Source of the DNA: Bosea sp. OAE506
Lineage (GTDB): Bacteria > Pseudomonadota > Alphaproteobacteria > Rhizobiales > Beijerinckiaceae
Assembly: GCF_040546595.1 (NCBI RefSeq)
Contig: NZ_JBEPOB010000001.1
Location: 1,861,001 to 1,925,000, forward strand
Direction: 5' to 3'
DNA: 64,000 bases
Position numbers and translations under genes: made by a program. Positions 27,753 through 36,042 of the stretch are shown here, one piece after another. The notes beneath the pieces are model-generated. The model saw nothing but the letters and a program-made list of their open reading frames with translations, was not told the origin of the DNA and did no database searches. The first letter of the stretch is position 1. Each line of letters starts with the position of its first letter.

Positions 27753-27788
27753 GGTGCGTTTCGATTGGCAGGCGTCAGAGTTTTAACA

Positions 27789-29501
27789 GTGAACCCTTCA
27801 CAAGACGCCCCCCTCCTCGCCATCGAAGACCTGCACGTCACCTTCTCGACACGGCGCGGGCTGGTCGAGGCCGTGCGCGGCGTGTCCTTCTCCGTCGCAG
27901 CGGGCGAGACGCTCGGCGTCGTCGGCGAGAGCGGCTCGGGCAAATCCGTGACGGCGTTCGCGGTGACGCGGCTGCTCGATGCGTCTGGCCGGATCAGCGC
28001 CGGGCGCATCCGTTTTGCGGGCGAGGACATCACCAGTGCCTCCTCTAAGCAGCTGCGCCGCCTGCATGGCGCGGCGATCTCGATGATCTTCCAGAACCCG
28101 CGCGGCGCGCTGAACCCGATCCGCACGGTCGGCCAGCAGATCGCAGACGCGATCATGGCCCATGAGCCGATCTCGGCGGGCGAGGGCCGGGCGCGGGCGC
28201 TCGAGTTGCTCAAGGCGGTGCTGATCCGCGAGCCCGAGAAGCGGCTCGACGCCTATCCGCACGAGCTGTCGGGCGGCATGTGCCAGCGCATCATGATCGC
28301 GATGGCGATCGCCTGCGCGCCGAAGCTCCTGATCGCCGACGAGCCGACGACCGGGCTCGATGTCACCACGCAGAAGACGGTGATGGACCTGCTCGCCAGG
28401 ATCACCGCCGAGCGCGGCATGGCGATGATCCTGATCACGCACGACCTCGGGCTGGCCTCGCGCTACTGCCAGTGCGTCTGCGTGATGGAGCAGGGCAAGG
28501 TGGTGGAGGAGGCGCAGCCGCTCTCGCTGTTCAGCGCGCCGCAGCATCCCTACACCAAGCGCCTCGTCGCGGCCTCGCCGACGGCGACCTCGACAATCGC
28601 GGATCTGGCGCCGGAGGCCCTGGCATCCGAGGGCCTGGAGCCTCCTGGTTCATCCTTCGAGACGAAGCCTGCGGCTTCTCCTCAGGTTGAGGGCTCGGGG
28701 AAGAAGCCCGTGCCCGGCACGCCGCTGCTGCTCGAGGTGCAGAACCTGGTGAAGCGCTATGACCGCGGCGTGGTCGCGGTGAACGATGTGTCCTTTGCGA
28801 TCCGGGCCGGCGAGAGCCTCGGCCTCGTCGGCGAATCCGGTTCGGGCAAGAGCACGATCTCGCGGCTGGTCTGCCGGCTGATCGACGCCAGCGAGGGTGA
28901 GATCCTGTTCGACGGGCAGGCGATCGGTACGCTGCCGGCGCGCGATTTCCACCGCTCGCCGCTGCGCAAGGACATCCAGATCGTCTTCCAGGACCCGACC
29001 GACAGCCTCAATCCGCGCTTCAACGCCTTCGACTGCATCGCCCATCCGCTGCGGCGCCTGCTGAACATGAAGGACGGGGCGGCGCTCACCGCCCGCGTCA
29101 GCGAATGCGCCGAGCGCGCCGGTCTGCCGAGCAGCCTGCTGGAGCGTTTCCCGCATCAGCTCTCGGGCGGGCAGAAGGCGCGTGTCGGCATCGCGCGCGC
29201 CATTGCCTGCCGGCCGCGGCTCCTGATCCTCGACGAGCCGACGGCGGCGCTCGACGTCTCCGTCCAGGCGGTGATCCTGCAGCTGCTCGACCGTCTAAGG
29301 CGCGAGGACGATCTGGCGCTGCTCTTCGTCAGCCACGACCTAAACGTCGTCCGGATGATGTGCGAGCGCACGGTGGTGATGCAGAATGGCGCCATCGTCG
29401 AGCAGGGCGAGAGCCTGGCGCTGTTTGCCGCGCCGCAGACGGACTATGCGCGCACGCTGCTGGAGGCAGTCTTGCATCTTGGCGGACCGACGGCGCGATG
29501 A
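27789..29501 (+). CDS. Fused dual ABC transporter ATPase (DppD-DppF type)
   Basis: A 570-residue protein containing two complete ATPase domains, equivalent to DppD and DppF. Each has Walker A GESGSGKS, a signature (LSGGM in the first, LSGGQ in the second) and Walker B (LLIADEPTTGLD and LLILDEPTAALD). GTG 27789 gives the expected N-terminus; TTG 27765 is weaker. It energises the adjacent permeases. The odd part is the inter-domain linker at residues about 284-301, which is encoded by a copy of a palindromic repeat (28638-28692). Confidence 0.93.
   Translation: MNPSQDAPLLAIEDLHVTFSTRRGLVEAVRGVSFSVAAGETLGVVGESGSGKSVTAFAVTRLLDASGRISAGRIRFAGEDITSASSKQLRRLHGAAISMIFQNPRGALNPIRTVGQQIADAIMAHEPISAGEGRARALELLKAVLIREPEKRLDAYPHELSGGMCQRIMIAMAIACAPKLLIADEPTTGLDVTTQKTVMDLLARITAERGMAMILITHDLGLASRYCQCVCVMEQGKVVEEAQPLSLFSAPQHPYTKRLVAASPTATSTIADLAPEALASEGLEPPGSSFETKPAASPQVEGSGKKPVPGTPLLLEVQNLVKRYDRGVVAVNDVSFAIRAGESLGLVGESGSGKSTISRLVCRLIDASEGEILFDGQAIGTLPARDFHRSPLRKDIQIVFQDPTDSLNPRFNAFDCIAHPLRRLLNMKDGAALTARVSECAERAGLPSSLLERFPHQLSGGQKARVGIARAIACRPRLLILDEPTAALDVSVQAVILQLLDRLRREDDLALLFVSHDLNVVRMMCERTVVMQNGAIVEQGESLALFAAPQTDYARTLLEAVLHLGGPTAR
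28638..28692. repeat. Family C palindromic element inside a coding sequence
   Basis: Starts GAGCCTCCTGG, continues CATCCTTCGAGACG and ends CTCCTCAGG-T-TGAGG. The same blocks in the same order occur at 37919-37971, which is non-coding. It lies in the loop between the two ATPase domains of the fused ABC protein and adds about 18 codons without breaking the frame. Confidence 0.75.
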
Positions 29502-29583
29502 GTCCATCGATCCGGCCTTGAAATTGCGGCAAAGCGGCGGATCATGGCGGCCGATGTTTCGTCACCGCCCGAGGACAGCCTTC

Positions 29584-29901
29584 ATGCCCCGTTTCCCGCT
29601 GCTGCCCGCTCTGGCGCTGTCCCTCCTGCTCGGCGCCTGCGCGATCCCGACCTCGCGCACGAACATCGTGGTGCTGACGGAGAACAAGAGCGTGATCGAG
29701 CCCTGCACGAAGCTCGGCGAGATCGACGGCGCCTCGGAGCTGCACGCCGTGCTGATCCTCGACAAGGCGCGCGATGCGGCCATCGCCCGACTGAAATCCC
29801 GTGCGGCCGATCTCGGCGGCACCCACGTTCTGACCAGCGTAGCCGACATCAAGTGGAAGGGGCCGTCGACGTCCGGGACGGTCTATAAATGCGGGACGTG
29901 A
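29584..29901 (+). CDS. Small lipoprotein, DUF4156-like
   Basis: A 105-residue lipoprotein with signal LPALALSLLLGAC (lipobox LGAC). The mature part has CTKLGEIDG and ARDAAIARLKSRAADLGGTHVL, which resembles the DUF4156/YiaD-like small lipoproteins with a Cys-x-x-Leu-Gly start and the LGA-ANAV-type end. Function is unknown. ATG 29584 follows GAGGACA and is preferred over in-frame ATG 29554. Confidence 0.7.
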   Translation: MPRFPLLPALALSLLLGACAIPTSRTNIVVLTENKSVIEPCTKLGEIDGASELHAVLILDKARDAAIARLKSRAADLGGTHVLTSVADIKWKGPSTSGTVYKCGT

Positions 29902-29913
29902 GGGGGGCGCGTC

Positions 29914-29992
29914 GTCATGGTCGGGCTTGACCCGACCATCTCCGGCTCCAGCATTCTCGTCCTGAGGTTCTCGGGGCAAGCCCGAGAACGAC
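29914..29992. repeat. Palindromic intergenic element, family A (copy 6)
   Basis: GTCATGGTCGGG pairs with CCCGACCATC, then GGTTCTCGGG pairs with CCCGAGAACGAC. It lies between the convergent lipoprotein and iolB genes, at the 3' end of the iol operon. Confidence 0.75.
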
Positions 29993-30010
29993 GCCGAGCA
30001 GGCACCCGCC

Positions 30011-30808
30011 TCACAGCTTCGTCAGCCACTCATGCTCGGCGGCGTTGTGGAATTTCCAGGTCCGCTTCGGGCCGGCCATGACGTTGAGATAGTACAGATC
30101 GTAGCCGTGGCAGGTGGCGCAGGGGTGGTAGCCCCTGGGCACCAGCACGACGTCGCCATCCTCGATCGCCATGGCCTCGTCCAGGCTGCGATCGTCGGTG
30201 TAGACGCGCTGGAAGCCGAAGCCCTGCGGCGGGTTCAGCCGATGGTAGTAGGTCTCTTCCAGATAGCTTTCGCGCGGCAGGTCGTCCTGGTCGTGCTTGT
30301 GGGGCGGGTAGCTCGAGGTGTTACCGCCGGGCGTGATCACCTCGACGACGAGCAGCGAATCCGCCGGCTCGCCCTCGGGGAGGATGTTGGTGACGTGGCG
30401 GGTGTTGGAGCCCTTGCCGCGGATTTCCTGGCCGAGCGCGTCGGGCGCGATCACCCGCACCGGCAGGCCGCCGCCCAGGCCGGGCGCGGTGCAGACCGCG
30501 AGTTCCAGATCCGTGGTCGCGGTCACCGACCAGTCCGCCCCTTGCGGGACATAGACCGACCAGGGCTTGCCCTCGAAGGGGCTCATGCGCTGGCCGAGCT
30601 CGCCGAGAGCCTGCCCGCCGGCCGCGACCTTGCCCTTGCCCGTGACGAAGACGATGCAGGCCTCGCGATCCCCCGTCGCCGCTGACACGCTCTCGCCGGC
30701 TTTGAGCCGGTGCAGCTCGAAGCCGACATAGGTCCAGCCGGCGCTCTCAGGCGTGACGCGGGTCAAGAGGCCGTGGCTGCCGGAGGGGCGGATCTTGAGG
30801 TGGGACAT
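30011..30808 (-). CDS. iolB: 5-deoxy-glucuronate isomerase
   Basis: A 265-residue cupin-fold enzyme of myo-inositol catabolism that isomerises 5-deoxy-D-glucuronate to 2-deoxy-5-keto-gluconate. Typical blocks are SHGLLTRVTPESAGWTYVGFELHRL, the metal-binding SSYPPHKHDQDD and the later GYHPCATCHGYDLYYLNVMAG. It is the last gene of the minus-strand iol operon, 105 bases after iolE with a family A repeat in the gap. Length fits the family. Confidence 0.95.
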   Translation of the reverse strand: MSHLKIRPSGSHGLLTRVTPESAGWTYVGFELHRLKAGESVSAATGDREACIVFVTGKGKVAAGGQALGELGQRMSPFEGKPWSVYVPQGADWSVTATTDLELAVCTAPGLGGGLPVRVIAPDALGQEIRGKGSNTRHVTNILPEGEPADSLLVVEVITPGGNTSSYPPHKHDQDDLPRESYLEETYYHRLNPPQGFGFQRVYTDDRSLDEAMAIEDGDVVLVPRGYHPCATCHGYDLYYLNVMAGPKRTWKFHNAAEHEWLTKL

Positions 30809-30831
30809 GGGCGGTTTCCTATCCGGGGTTC

Positions 30832-30906
30832 GTCATGCTCGGGCTCGACCCGAGCATCTCCTCCAAGAGATTCTGGGGCCTGCGCTGCGCTTCGCCCGAG
30901 AATGAC
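30832..30906. repeat. Palindromic intergenic element, family A (copy 7)
   Basis: GTCATGCTCGGG pairs with CCCGAGCATC, then AGATTCT-GGG pairs with CCCGAGAATGAC with one mismatch. It sits between iolE and iolB. Confidence 0.8.
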
Positions 30907-30913
30907 GCTGTCG

Positions 30914-31798
30914 TCAGCCCAGCCCCGCTTCGGTGATGAAGCGGCTGAGATTGGCGTGGCCGAGCTTCGCGTAGGTCGCGGGCTCCGCCTTCTTCGGGTC
31001 CTGCTCGGCCTCGACGACGATCCAGCCGGAATAGCCCTGAAGCTCGCGGAGCACGCGGACGTAGTCGATCAGTCCGTCGCCCGGCACGGTGTAGACGCCG
31101 GCCAGCACCGACTGCAGGAAGGACCAGTCCTCCTTGTTGGACTGCCACATCACCGCCTCGCGGATGTCCTTGCAGTGGACATGGTGGATGCGGGGCTTCC
31201 AGTGCCGGGCGATGCGGGCGGGATCACCGCCACCCCAGGTGGCGTGGCCTGTGTCGAGCAGGAGCCCGACGGCCTCGCCGGTCACGGCCATGAAGCGGTC
31301 GATCTCGGATTCGGTTTGCACCACCGTGCCCATATGGTGGTGATAGACGAGCTGAAGGCCGTATTTTGCCTTCAGGCCTTCAGCGAAGTTGGTGTAGCGC
31401 GCGCCGAACTGCGCCCAGCCATCCTTCGCCAGCACGGGGCGGAGCGAGAGCGGCTTGGCCATGTCGGAATGGATCGCGTTCGAGGTCTCGGCTGCGATCA
31501 GAACGTTGCAGCCCATGTCGCGCAACAGGGTCGCGTGAGCCTTCACGGCTTCCATCTCGGCGGCGACGTCGCGGATCAGCAGCTCGGTCGAGTACCAGCC
31601 GGAGACGAGCGCATGGCCATGGGCGTCGAGGATCGGTTTCAGCGCCGCGGCGGTCCGCGGGAACTTGTTGCCGAGCTCCATGCCGGTGAAGCCGGCCGTG
31701 CGGGCCTCGCTCAGGCAGGTTTCGAGCGGAATGTCGCCGCCGATCTCGAGCATGTCGTCATTCGACCAGCCGATGGGGTTTGCGCCGATGCGGATCAT
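30914..31798 (-). CDS. iolE: myo-inosose-2 dehydratase
   Basis: A 294-residue xylose-isomerase-like TIM-barrel enzyme that dehydrates 2-keto-myo-inositol. It has ANPIGWSNDDM at the start and metal-ligand regions GFTGMELGNK, YHHHMGTVV, LLLDTGHATWGG and HHVHCKDIRE, ending with VEAEQDP. I start at ATG 31798, because TTG 31816 adds only a weak extension. It follows iolD with a 149-base gap that holds a family B repeat. Confidence 0.93.
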   Translation of the reverse strand: MIRIGANPIGWSNDDMLEIGGDIPLETCLSEARTAGFTGMELGNKFPRTAAALKPILDAHGHALVSGWYSTELLIRDVAAEMEAVKAHATLLRDMGCNVLIAAETSNAIHSDMAKPLSLRPVLAKDGWAQFGARYTNFAEGLKAKYGLQLVYHHHMGTVVQTESEIDRFMAVTGEAVGLLLDTGHATWGGGDPARIARHWKPRIHHVHCKDIREAVMWQSNKEDWSFLQSVLAGVYTVPGDGLIDYVRVLRELQGYSGWIVVEAEQDPKKAEPATYAKLGHANLSRFITEAGLG

Positions 31799-31839
31799 GT
31801 TTGGGGTCTTTCGCAAACTGTTGTTGATGGAAACACGCC

Positions 31840-31940
31840 GTCATCCCGGACAAGCCGCGTTAGCGGCGTCGACCCGGGATCCATGCCTGAACTGTTCCGG
31901 CATGGATCCCGGGTCTCCGCTTCGCTCCGCCCGGGATGAC
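31840..31940. repeat. Palindromic intergenic element, family B (copy 3)
   Basis: GTCATCCCGGAC at one end and CCCGGGATGAC at the other, with the inner GGATCCATGCC...GGCATGGATCC forming a perfect second stem. It lies between iolD and iolE. Confidence 0.8.
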
Positions 31941-31947
31941 GGCGCGC

Positions 31948-33795
31948 TTAATTCCCGACACGCTGGCGCTGCCGTTTGATGTCGTACTGCGCCCGCGCGG
32001 CGCGGACTTCGGCGCGTTCGCTGACCTCCGGCACCGCGACATCCCACCAGGCGCCGCCAGCGCCGGTCGAGACCAGCGGGTCTGTGTCGATGACGACGAC
32101 CGTGGTGCGGGTGTTCGCCTTCGCCTGAGCGAGCGCGGTTTCCAGCTCCGCGATCGAGCCGGCCTTCAGCGCGATCGCGCCGAGGCTTCCGGCATGGGCG
32201 ACGAAGTCGATCTCGGGCAGAGTCTCGTGCCGGGCGTCCTTCAGCAGATTGTTGAAGGAGGCGCTGCCGGTGGCGTTCTGGAGGCGGTTGATGCAGCCGA
32301 AGCCGCGGTTGTCGAGCAGCACGATGGTGAGCTTGAGGCCCAGCATCACCGAGGTCGCGATCTCGGAGTTCATCATCAGATAGGAGCCGTCGCCGACCAT
32401 GACGACGACCTCGCGGTCGGGCCGCGCCATCTTGGCGCCCAGCCCGCCGGCGATCTCGTAGCCCATGCAGGAGAAGCCGTATTCGGCGTGGTAGGAGCCG
32501 GGCGAGCCCGCCTGCCAGAGCTTGTGCAATTCGCCGGGCAGGCCGCCGGCCGCATGCAGCAGGATGATGTCTGAGCCAAGCGCGCGCTGGACGGCGCCGA
32601 TGACCTGGGCGTCCGAGGGCAGGGCGGCGTTGGTGGCGGCGGTGACCGCATCCGCCTCCTTGCGCCAGGCCGCCTTGCCGGCCTTGGCATCAGTGGTCCA
32701 ACTCGCGGGGGCCGTCCAGCCGTCGATGGCCTCACGCAGTTCGGCCAGACCCTCGCGGGCGTCCGCGACCAGCGGCAAGGCGCGGTGCTTGCCGGCGTCA
32801 AAAGCCTGGACGTTGAGACCGATCACGCTCTTGCCGGCGGCGAAGAGCGCCCAGGAGCCGGTGGTGAAATCCTGCAGGCGGGTGCCGACGGCGAGGATCA
32901 GATCGGCTTCCGCCGCGAGGCGGTTGGCGGCGCCCGTGCCGGTGACGCCGACGGCGGCCATGTTCAGCGGCGCGTCGTCGGGCAGGGCGGATTTGCCGCC
33001 CTGCGTCTCGCAGACGGGGATGCCGGTCTGCGTCGCAAAGCGGGCGAGTTGGTCGCTGGCGCCGGAATAGAGCACGCCGCCGCCGGCCACGATCAGCGGC
33101 TTCCTGGCCGCCTTCAGCGCGGCGGTCGCCGCTGCGAGTTCGGCTCGGTCGGGCCGCGGGCGGCGCGGCGTCCAAAGACGCTCTTCGAAGAAGCTCTCGG
33201 GATAGTCGTAAGCCTCCGCCTGCACGTCCTGGCAGAGCGCGAGCGTCACGGGCCCGCATTCGGCCGGGTCGGTTAGAACCTGCATGGCGCGATGGAGCGC
33301 CGGGATGATCTGTTCGGGCCGGGTGATGCGGTCGAAATAGCGCGAGACCGGCTTGAAGCAGTCATTGGCCGAGATCGTGCCGTCGCTGAAATGCTCGACC
33401 TGCTGGAGGACGGGGTCGGGGATGCGGTTGGCGAAGACGTCGCCCGGCAGCAGCAGCACCGGCAGGCGGTTGACATGGGCGAGTGCGGCGGCGGTGACGA
33501 GATTGGTCGCGCCGGGGCCGATCGAGGTCGTCGCGGCCATGAAGCGGCGGCGCATGTTCGTCTTGGCGTAGGCTATTGCCGCATGGGCCATGGCCTGCTC
33601 GTTATGGGCGCGGAAGGTCGGCAGGCGCTCGCGATCGTGCCAGAGCGCCTCGCCGATTCCGGCGACATTGCCATGGCCGAAGATCGCCCAGACGCCGCCG
33701 AAGATCGGCAGGCGCTGCCCGTCGATCTCGGTCATCTGGCGGCTGAGATAGCGCGTCAGCGCCTGAGCCATGGTGAGGCGGATGGTGGCGGTCAT
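31948..33795 (-). CDS. iolD: 3D-(3,5/4)-trihydroxycyclohexane-1,2-dione acylhydrolase
   Basis: A 615-residue ThDP-dependent enzyme that opens the ring of the inositol-derived dione. The three-domain layout is clear: N-terminal pyrimidine-binding domain with GIGEALWHDRERLPTFRAHNEQAMAHAAIAYAK, a central domain with KPLIVAGGGVLYSGA, and a C-terminal PP-binding domain with GDGSYLMMNSEIATSVMLGLKLTIVLLDNRGFG. ATG 33795 starts the conserved MTATIRLTMAQAL. It follows iolC with a 174-base gap that contains a family B repeat. Confidence 0.95.
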   Translation of the reverse strand: MTATIRLTMAQALTRYLSRQMTEIDGQRLPIFGGVWAIFGHGNVAGIGEALWHDRERLPTFRAHNEQAMAHAAIAYAKTNMRRRFMAATTSIGPGATNLVTAAALAHVNRLPVLLLPGDVFANRIPDPVLQQVEHFSDGTISANDCFKPVSRYFDRITRPEQIIPALHRAMQVLTDPAECGPVTLALCQDVQAEAYDYPESFFEERLWTPRRPRPDRAELAAATAALKAARKPLIVAGGGVLYSGASDQLARFATQTGIPVCETQGGKSALPDDAPLNMAAVGVTGTGAANRLAAEADLILAVGTRLQDFTTGSWALFAAGKSVIGLNVQAFDAGKHRALPLVADAREGLAELREAIDGWTAPASWTTDAKAGKAAWRKEADAVTAATNAALPSDAQVIGAVQRALGSDIILLHAAGGLPGELHKLWQAGSPGSYHAEYGFSCMGYEIAGGLGAKMARPDREVVVMVGDGSYLMMNSEIATSVMLGLKLTIVLLDNRGFGCINRLQNATGSASFNNLLKDARHETLPEIDFVAHAGSLGAIALKAGSIAELETALAQAKANTRTTVVVIDTDPLVSTGAGGAWWDVAVPEVSERAEVRAARAQYDIKRQRQRVGN

Positions 33796-33837
33796 GAAAC
33801 GTCTCTTCGGCCACGGATTGGGCGGTGGAACCTCTTC

Positions 33838-33942
33838 GTCATTCCGGGCGGAGCGAAGCGGAGGCCCGGAATCCATCGGAGGGCTCCGAATTCTACGATG
33901 GATTCCGGAGCGGCGCCGCTGGCGCGGCTTGTCCGGAATGAC
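33838..33942. repeat. Palindromic intergenic element, family B (copy 4)
   Basis: GTCATTCCGGGC at one end and GTCCGGAATGAC at the other, with inner GGAATCCATCG...CGATGGATTCC. It lies between iolC and iolD. Compensatory change (ATTCCGG with CCGGAAT rather than ATCCCGG with CCGGGAT) shows that pairing, not primary sequence, is kept. Confidence 0.8.
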
Positions 33943-33969
33943 GTCGGGGATGGAACAAGGACGGCACGG

Positions 33970-35904
33970 TCAGGCCGCCTTGCGATCACGCGTGGCGAGC
34001 CAGAGCTCGGTCAGCGCGCCGAAGCGACGGGCCATGTCGGCGATGGCGGCCTCGTCGTCGATGCGGCCGTCGAGCCAGGCTTCGGCGGCGGCCATGAAGA
34101 TGGTGCGGCCGACGGCGAAGCCCTTGACGATGGGGGTGGCGGCCGTGGCGGCAAAGCCGGCCTCCAGCTCCTCGGCGGGAGCGTCGAGCCCAAGCAGCAG
34201 CACTCCGCGGCACCAGGGGTCGCTGCGGGCAATGGTCTGCTCGATCGCCGCCCAGGCGGCAGGGGAGGCCTGCGGTTCGAGCTTCCACCAGTCCGGCTTG
34301 ATGCCGAGGTCGTAGAGCTCCTGCATCGCGCGGGCGATGGTGTCGGGGCCGAGCGGGCCGTGCTTGCTGGCGATGATCTCGACCAGCAATTCGCGACCGA
34401 CCTTCCGGGCCGCCTCGAACAGGCCGCGCAGCTTCTCCTGCTGGGCCTGCTTGAGCGCGGGCTCGTCGTCTGGATGGTAGAAACAGAGCGCCTTGATACA
34501 GTGATCGACCGGCCATTCCGGCAGGAGTGAGCCGATGTCCTGGCTCGTCTCGAAGCGCAGCGGCCGCGAGCCCGGCAGCTCGACCGGGCGGCCGAGCCAG
34601 GAGAAGGGGTGGCGGGCGAATTCGAACATCGCCTCGCGGCCATGCTTCTCGTCGAGCAGCATGCCGTAGCCCGGGCGGCCGGCCGCGACGCGCGCGGCGG
34701 CCCTGACCGCCAGCACCTTGAAGTCGCGGATGCGGGCGGGGTCGGCACTGACCTTCTGCGCGACCTCCTCGAGCTGGGCGCGGTGGTCGCAGGCGAGCGC
34801 CATCAGCGACGGGATGTCGCGCCGACGCGTCGTCGCCCAGTGAATGTGGTTGATCGCCTCGTCCTTACGAAGCGCCCGATGCGGGCTGCCGTTCTTGAGA
34901 AAGTACTGCAGCTCCGCGAAGGTCGGGCTTTCGGGCGAGCAGAGCAGGCGCGAGACGGCGAAGGCGCCGCAAGCATTGGCCCAGGTCGCCGCCGTCTGCA
35001 GGGTCTCGCCGCCGAGCCAGCCGCGCAGGAAGCCGGACATGAAGGCGTCGCCCGCGCCCAGCACATTGTAGACCTCGATCGGGAAGCCCTTGCCGATGAT
35101 CCCGTCTTCGAGATCGTCGGAGATTTCGCCCTCATAGACGATGCAGCCCATCGGCCCGCGCTTGAGCACGATGGTGGCGGGGGTGAGCGCGCGGATCGTC
35201 TTCAGCGCCGGCAGCAACTCACTCTCGCCCGAGGCGATGAGCACCTCCTCCTCGGTGCCGACGACAAGGTCGCAGCCGGGCAGGACGCTCTTCATCCGCT
35301 CCGAAACGGCTGCCGAGGCGATGTAGCGGTTGTCGCCCGCGGCATGGCCGGCCAGCCCCCAGAGATTGGGGCGGTAGTCGATGTCGAGGATGACCTTACC
35401 GCCCTGCGCCCGCATAAGCCGCATCGCCTTGCGCTGGGCGGCCTCGGTGTTGGGCCTCGCGAAATGGGTGCCGGTGACGACGACGCCGCGGGCCGTGGCG
35501 AGGAAGGCCGCGTCGACGTCCTCCTCCTCCAGCGCCATGTCGGCGCAGTTCTCGCGGTAGAACAGCAGCGGGAAGGATTTGTCGCTCTCCACCGAGAGGA
35601 TTGCGAGCGCCGTCAGCCGCGTCGGGTCCGTCTTCAGTCCGTCCAGCGTGACGCCCTCGCGGGCGAGCTGCTCGCGCAGGAAGCGGCCGAACTGCTCGTC
35701 GCCGACGCGCGTCAGCAGGGCCGAGCGCAGGCCCAGCCGCGACGTGCCGATGGCGATATTGGCCGGGCAACCGCCGACCGATTTGGCGAAGCTGCCGACA
35801 TCCTCGAGCCGCGAGCCGATCTGCTGGCCGTAGAGATCGACCGATGCGCGCCCGATGGTGATGACGTCGAGCGACGGCGCGGGTCCGCCCTGCGATGCCG
35901 CCAT
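33970..35904 (-). CDS. iolC: 5-dehydro-2-deoxygluconokinase fused to a DUF2090 domain
   Basis: A 644-residue bifunctional protein. Residues 10-330 are a PfkB sugar kinase with VGGCPANIAIGTSRLG and the ATP-binding/catalytic NVLGAGDAFMSGFL. Residues about 345-635 are a DUF2090 domain (SLMALACDHRAQLEEV, then DWWKLEPQASPAAW) of an aldolase-like barrel. The kinase phosphorylates 2-deoxy-5-keto-gluconate; the second domain may cleave the product, as proposed for rhizobial IolC. It is the first catabolic gene of the operon, 138 bases after iolR. Confidence 0.94.
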   Translation of the reverse strand: MAASQGGPAPSLDVITIGRASVDLYGQQIGSRLEDVGSFAKSVGGCPANIAIGTSRLGLRSALLTRVGDEQFGRFLREQLAREGVTLDGLKTDPTRLTALAILSVESDKSFPLLFYRENCADMALEEEDVDAAFLATARGVVVTGTHFARPNTEAAQRKAMRLMRAQGGKVILDIDYRPNLWGLAGHAAGDNRYIASAAVSERMKSVLPGCDLVVGTEEEVLIASGESELLPALKTIRALTPATIVLKRGPMGCIVYEGEISDDLEDGIIGKGFPIEVYNVLGAGDAFMSGFLRGWLGGETLQTAATWANACGAFAVSRLLCSPESPTFAELQYFLKNGSPHRALRKDEAINHIHWATTRRRDIPSLMALACDHRAQLEEVAQKVSADPARIRDFKVLAVRAAARVAAGRPGYGMLLDEKHGREAMFEFARHPFSWLGRPVELPGSRPLRFETSQDIGSLLPEWPVDHCIKALCFYHPDDEPALKQAQQEKLRGLFEAARKVGRELLVEIIASKHGPLGPDTIARAMQELYDLGIKPDWWKLEPQASPAAWAAIEQTIARSDPWCRGVLLLGLDAPAEELEAGFAATAATPIVKGFAVGRTIFMAAAEAWLDGRIDDEAAIADMARRFGALTELWLATRDRKAA

Positions 35905-36003
35905 GTCGTTCTCCCGGCTTGTCCTGCCCCTGGTCCCGGCTGCGCACCGCGCGCCGGCGATCCGTCGTTTACGAAATAACAGTTCTACTTTCTAGTCAAT
36001 TCG

Positions 36004-36017
36004 GAATGGATGTTCCC
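36004..36017. promoter_or_regulatory. GGAA-N6-TTCC box upstream of iolC
   Basis: Exact GGAA, six bases TGGATG, then TTCC, about 100 bases upstream of iolC and just after the end of the iolR gene. I recall this spacing as the reported recognition motif of the rhizobial IolR repressor in front of iol genes; I cannot verify it here. An AT-rich patch (35973-36000), unusual for this genome, lies between box and gene and is the likely promoter. Confidence 0.55.
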
Positions 36018-36042
36018 GATCTGGAGAGTGTGGCCGGGGGCG

